Positions 59,260 to 64,000 of a DNA stretch of 64,000 nt are shown piece after piece. The DNA comes from Paramoeba atlantica (Eukaryota > Discosea), in assembly GCA_977017575.1 (NCBI GenBank), contig CDRNVI010000156.1, forward strand, positions 62,001 through 126,000. Direction: 5' to 3'. The notes under the pieces were generated by a model. That model saw only the letters and a program-made list of their open reading frames with translations. It did no database searches and had not been told where the DNA came from. The position numbers were made by a program, and so were the translations under genes. Every line of letters starts with the position of its first letter. Positions within the stretch are counted from its first letter, which is position 1.

Positions 59260-62200
59260 ATGGAAACAGACGGCAGGTTTGTGTTTTTGTATTCTTTGGG
59301 TTTTTCTTTCTTCTCTGGTTGACACTCTACTAGACCAGCAAAATCAACCATAGTCAACGTTCTTATCTGCGACCCTGTTCCTCCTCATGTTGGTGAGGAA
59401 GCAAAGAGGAAGAAGAAAAAGAAAGGAAAACAGAGCACACCAATTGATTCTCCTCATCAATATCGTTTAGTTTCAGGTGTCAGTCCCTCAGATGGAAGGA
59501 AAGGAAAAAGAAAAGGGAAAAAAGCCCATTCTGTTCCAAAGGTGGAAAGGAAGGTGAAGCGAAGACGCAAAGAGGACAAAACAAAACAAGAAAAGAAAGA
59601 AAAAGGAGAAGCAAAAGACTCACTCTTTCAAAGAGAGGGAGATCGATCAAGGACTCCTTCTCTTGAAAGACATTCTGAGAAACAAATCGGTCCTCGACAT
59701 CGTTCTTACCAGGAAGTTAAGGTAATTAATATTATTGTTGTTGTTGTGTTGTTGTTGTGGTGGTGGTGTGGTGATGTGTTGTCGTTTTTTTATTAATTCT
59801 TCCGTGTTTCTTAATTGTGTTTGTTGTTCAACTGAATCAATTTCGTATTTTCCTAGAAATTTGCTGAAGAAACACAAATTCAACGCTCCTCAGGTACTGT
59901 TGTTTCCCTCTCTTCTCTTAACCTTCTTTTCTTGGACTTCTCTCACACTTTGAAAAGTGTTCTTTTTTCTCTTTTCTAAATGATTTTTTATTTTTCTTTT
60001 TAGGGTTCCTCTCTTCTCAGATCGGGACATGCGATGCTAAAAGATGTCGATCTTCGTCTCCAGTATTCGAAAAAGAGGCATGTGATATCCTCCCACTCCT
60101 AGCAAATCACCCTGAAAGGTTACCTTCGTTGCCTGGACCATCACAAGATGATCCTTGGACCACAGAACATTCTTTTGATTCCTATGATGTGGATGATGAT
60201 GATGATCAAGAAGATGTAGAATCTCCTGATCCACCACCAAACTTCGAGGAAAAACATACCATTCAAAAAAAAGTCAAGTTAACGGGAATGGATAGTCAAG
60301 AAAAAAGGGACCTTCAAAAAGGAACATCGCCAATCACACCTGAAAAAGGATTATTAGTTCAACAAAAGAAAAGAAAGAAAAAATCGAAAAAGGTGTTTAA
60401 CTCGAACAAGAGGTTTGTGAGTGACCCAACAAATACGATTATTGAACCCCAACCACCCATAACCAACTCCTTGACTTTTTCGCCACCACTAAGAGGACCA
60501 AATGACCCTCCAACTGATTCTACAAATCGACAATGGATGAACTTTTTTTCTCTCGGTAAAAGGTCATCCACAACGTCTCCCCCTCTCTTGGTTGATTCTC
60601 CCTCTCCTCCTCCTCCTAACCCAAGAACCCCTTCTCCTCCACCATTTCGAACAAATTGTTCGTCATCATCATCAAAATCTACCCAGACGGCTCAACGACG
60701 AACGAGTAGCCCTTCATCGGCATCTCGAATTCCCCAATCTGTTTCACCTCGAACTGATGAAGTTCCTTTCGAAGGAGTTCCTTCTTTTTCAGGCCATGTT
60801 TCTTCGCACTTGTTAAATACAATCCCTTTGGATCTTGGGTTGCCTGTTTCTCCTCTTTCAGCTTTCAACATGCCACCACCTCGATCTCCATCACCTCCAG
60901 TTTCTCCTGTTACCTCCGGTAAAATTGTTCCAGCACCATACTCTATGCCTGTTCTCAGTTCCTCTCAAGCTGTCCCAATCCCTCCACGATCTTCGGTCTC
61001 TCAGATTCAAAAGAAAAGAAAATCGAACCTTCTGAATCGCATTCGAAAAGACAAAGACGATGGAGACAGTACGGGTGGGGAGTCTAAGTTCTCTCCTTCT
61101 CAGACAAGAAGAGGTGAAGCTGCAATCAGAAGCCCTCGATCCATTTTAAGAAAAAAGAGAATTGAACGAGCAGAGACTTCTCCTATTACAACTGAAGAGC
61201 TTGGGATATCCCCTGATAGTTTATTCTCTCACGATGGAATCTTATCATCCCCGAGTACCCCAATTGGATCTCCTCCTTCCCCTTCTCCCTCTTTCAATTC
61301 TTTCTCTTCTCCCTCTTCTCCCTCTCCTTTCCCGAATATGCCTGCTCAATCGTCCCCTCGATCATTTTTACCACAGTCTCCATCAGCATCAGGTGCACTT
61401 AATCGTTTCTTTGGTCTCGGAACGAATGAAAATGTAGCGGTTCGAGTTCGTCGTGTAAATCAATTTGATGAGGTGAAGTTTATGAGAAGTGATTATGAAT
61501 CGATCATCCAGAGTTTGGTTAAACTGTCTCTGGTTGAACGAAAAGAGTTTTTTATTGCTTCAGAACTCTTCCAAATTGATCCTGTAATTTTCTCTTCTTT
61601 TTTTTTTTTCTTTTTTCTTTTTACAATTTGAAAAACACAAAGATCATAGGACCAAATCAAACAAAAAAAGCAGTTCTTCGAAGACAGTGTTTTGATATTT
61701 CTTTTCATAGGACCAATTATTACAAACAATCGAAAAGATAATCTTTTCTTCGAGTGGTGAATTCCAACAAGAAGGGAAAGTAGGAATGGAAGGTGATGTT
61801 TTTAAAGAAGAAATTATTAAAACGGTTATTATTTGGCGAAAAACATTAGGGTCTCATTATCGTTGTTTTTTTCCTTCTCTTGCAAGGTATTCTTTTCTCT
61901 TCTTTCCTTTTCTCTTTGTTTTTTTTACTGTCTTTTGTTTTCTTTTTCTTATTAACAAAAATGTTCCTTTCTTTTCAAATAGTCAAATCGAAAACTTTTT
62001 AGATTCACTTGGGCCAAATCTTTCTCATCTTTTGGTTTTGATTTTCTTTTTATTTTAGTCACTCTTCTCCTTTCTCTTTTTCCTGATTCTTTTGTTTTCT
62101 TTTTAGGTGTGGAAAGACATGAATTTGACAATATGTGGCAGTGCTTCTCTTGTTTCCCATGTAATGACTTATTTTATGTTTCGAACATTCCAAAATGTCC

Positions 62201-63503
62201 GACCATCTGAATTCCTCGAGGGTGCTTGGGAGGTTTTATCTTCTTTCTCTTTCCTTTCTCTTTCCTTTTTTGTTTTTCTTCCTGTCTTCTTTTTTTTGTT
62301 GTTGTTGTTTTTCGATTCATTGTACTTTTTTTAGAAAGAAGACAAATACGTTCGAGCCCCAAATTTAATGGAAATGGTTGATATGTTCAATCGGCTTTCG
62401 TCAATGGTTGTTGAGTCGATCCTTTTTTGTGATGAGAGTTCACGTCGCCACATTTTGGCTTATATGATTAAATTAGCAAAGAAGTTTTTGAAGGTTTTTT
62501 TTTTGTTTTCTTGTTTTCTTTGTACTTTGTTCTTATTCACTTTCTTCTTTCTTTTATTAAAACTTACTTGACCAGATAAATAATTTTGAAGGAGTTGCCG
62601 CAGTAATGAGTGGGCTCAATCGATCTTCTATTCGTCGTTTGAAACCGTTGTGGGGGGATCTGAGCCAAAAGGTTTGTTTTTGAGATTTGATTGTGATTGT
62701 GAGTCCAATCTGTCTTTGTTTTTGTTTGTTGATTGTGGTTTTTGTTCTGTTGATTGGATCTTTGTTTATTTTGTTCGTTGTTTGTGTGTTTTTTGCTGTT
62801 TATCTTGTTCTATTCTCGCGAATGTTGGAGTTTGTGTTAATTTTTTGGACAGTTCAAACGAATATTTGAAGTTTTAGATGAGATGCTGGTCCCAGAGTTG
62901 AACTTTAAAGGTTATCGAACTTCGCTGCAAGCTGTTGAGTTCGGCCCAGTTGTCCCTTGGTTGGGTCCAAAGGTAACCTTTTTTCATTTTTTTTTTTCTA
63001 ATACCATCTCTCTCTCTTTTTTTTTCTGAATTGTTTCCTTGTAGTTGAGGGAACTCCGATTTTTATATGAAGTTCCCATCACATCTGAAGATGGTTCTGT
63101 CAACTTCTCGCATATGATGGTTCAAATTTTTATTTTAGTTTTAGTAATTGGGTTATTATTGTCAAAAGCCCTAACAAAAATTATATGTCTGATCTTTGTG
63201 TGTACAGAAAATTGGAGCTTCCATCCGATGTCTTTTAGAGTACCAGAAGGCTGATTATGACGCCCCATTTTGTGATAAAACGTTACTTCTTCAATACTTA
63301 CGTTATCGTTCGATTCCAGAGGTGAATATTTTTTTATCATTATGTTTTTGTTTGTGTGGTGAGAGTTTTTGTGATGAGTTTTGGGTGTTGCGAAGTTGTT
63401 CAAGAGAAGGGTTTTTGAATTTATTGGTCTTTTTTAGGAAGTTTGTTATCAACGTTCTCTCGAGCTCCACCCAATACCAAAAAAGAAGATGAATCAAGAA
63501 TAG
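59260..63503 (+). CDS. RasGEF-K: REM plus CDC25-type exchange factor with long head
   Basis: The start ATG 59260 opens a 17-nt first exon (METDGR, donor after 59276) that joins in phase to 59334-59721, 59857-59893 and 60004-61583. The ~650-residue head begins STIVNVLICDPVPP, is Lys-rich (KRKKKKKGK) and then Ser/Pro-rich (SPSPPPPNPRTPSPPPF). REM: RSDYESIIQSLVKLSLVERK, DQLLQTIEKIIFSSS and SQIENFLDSLGPNLSHLL. CDC25: FNRLSSMVVESILFCDESSR, VAAVMSGLNRSSIRRLKPLW, NFKGYRTSLQAVEFGPVVPW, LRELRFLYEVPITSEDGS and KIGASIRCLLEYQKADYD. The last exon gives EVCYQRSLELHPIPKKKMNQ, TAG at 63501-63503. DGN in the usual LYDGN is replaced by EVP. Its exon plan and catalytic part are closest to RasGEF-1. Confidence 0.86.
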
Positions 63504-64000
63504 TCATCTTTCTGCTGATTAATTATTTTAACAACCTTTTTATTTTATTTATCTGAGATAATAGCACCAAACACAAATGAATTGTTGAATAAGATACTTT
63601 TTTGGTTTTTTTTGGGTGTAAAACAGAGCATTTTGGGAGTTTCTTGAACCATTTTTTTCGGACTGTTTTCTCCAGGAGATCTCTAAGAAAGACTTCGTCT
63701 GTCTTCCCTCGAACCCAAATTGCCTTTTGGTCGATATTGTCAGAAGTGAGGTGGTCAATCTTTATCCTCGAAATCAGTCCCGTTTTGCATGTTTTACATT
63801 CAGACCTTGGCGGATTGGGTTTGACTCCTATTGCAACTTAGTTAGTCAGACAAAACAAGAGAGGAAAAGTAAAGGTGAAGAGAGGAACCTTGATTTCAAC
63901 GATTTCAAGAACAGTATTCTTATACCCACAAACTCCGACTTTAAATCCTGATGGGGCAAAATCCTCTGTGGTTCGAAGAAGATCAAGAAAAAGGCTCTGA
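63504..64000. other. 3' flank of RasGEF-K and unresolved right edge
   Basis: The first ~40 bp are 3' flank. The remainder can be read on the minus strand as a possible C-terminal exon (63530-63840, block IWVRGKTDEVFLRDLLEK) or on the plus strand as an open frame ending near 63951. Neither has a recognised family and intron phases did not close. Confidence 0.3.
63530..63840 (-). CDS. Possible 3' exon of a gene entering from the right
   Basis: The minus-strand frame contains CKTCKTGLISRIKIDHLTSD and WVRGKTDEVFLRDLLEKTVR, with a mixed, protein-like composition, and ends in KRLLK before TAA. An AG acceptor (tgcaatag) sits at its upstream edge. An upstream frame, GFKVGVCGYKNTVLEIVEIK, at 63880-63950 looks coding but does not join in phase. 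No family was recognised. Confidence 0.25.

Noticed and set aside
59057-59353. Plus-strand ORF upstream of RasGEF-K
   Set aside because: Starts at TTG, crosses a (CT)n tract, and does not share the RasGEF-K frame; the METDGR first exon at 59260 closes phase better.

Overview
The window is nuclear DNA of a free-living, amoeba-like eukaryote. Genes are rich in GT-AG introns, mostly 50-250 nt and extremely T/pyrimidine-rich. There is an 80S ribosomal protein gene (RPL5), and Ras-exchange-factor genes are heavily expanded. Ras-GEF expansion plus TKL-like kinases with leucine-rich-type repeats suggests Amoebozoa, but this is inference; the species cannot be named from the sequence. No virus-like or transposon coding sequence was recognised.

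The dominant feature is a cluster of thirteen Ras guanine-nucleotide-exchange-factor (RasGEF) units that share nearly the same exon plan. Each has a long Ser/Pro-rich N-terminus, a RasGEF_N (REM) helical module and a CDC25-type catalytic domain. Layout: RPL5 (minus, 322-1551); RasGEF-1 (plus, 1946-5476); two near-identical tandem genes coding a C2 - permuted NlpC/P60-like - RasGEF fusion (plus, 5972-9784 and 10294-14082); a secreted DOPA-dioxygenase-like/DUF4397-like protein (minus, 14195-16768); RasGEF-F (minus, 17143-19723); four tandem RasGEF genes A-D (minus, 19875-35150) with extra C-terminal Cys/His-rich modules; a secreted kexin-like protease homologue with eroded active-site motifs (plus, 35560-40670); two paralogous kinase genes (plus, 40921-43106 and 43865-46757); RasGEF-G and -H (minus, 46898-53342); a secreted Cys-rich protein (plus, 53619-54341); a RasGEF pseudogene (minus, 54360-55796); and RasGEF-J and -K (plus, 56593-58683 and 59260-63503).

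The most interesting items are: the cysteine-rich module number that varies 4/2/3/1 between tandem RasGEF genes A/B/C/D; the fusion of a C2 domain and a papain-like amidase fold to a RasGEF; the kexin homologue whose catalytic Asp and His motifs are replaced and whose P domain appears interrupted by a PA-like insert; tandem copies of one partial kexin exon; and two copies of another kexin exon fragment stranded in the spacers of the RasGEF array.

Exon boundaries were worked out by eye from GT/AG sites, reading phase and comparison between paralogues. For RPL5, RasGEF-1, the first C2 fusion gene and the 5' half of RasGEF-K the phases close exactly. Elsewhere individual boundaries are less certain.
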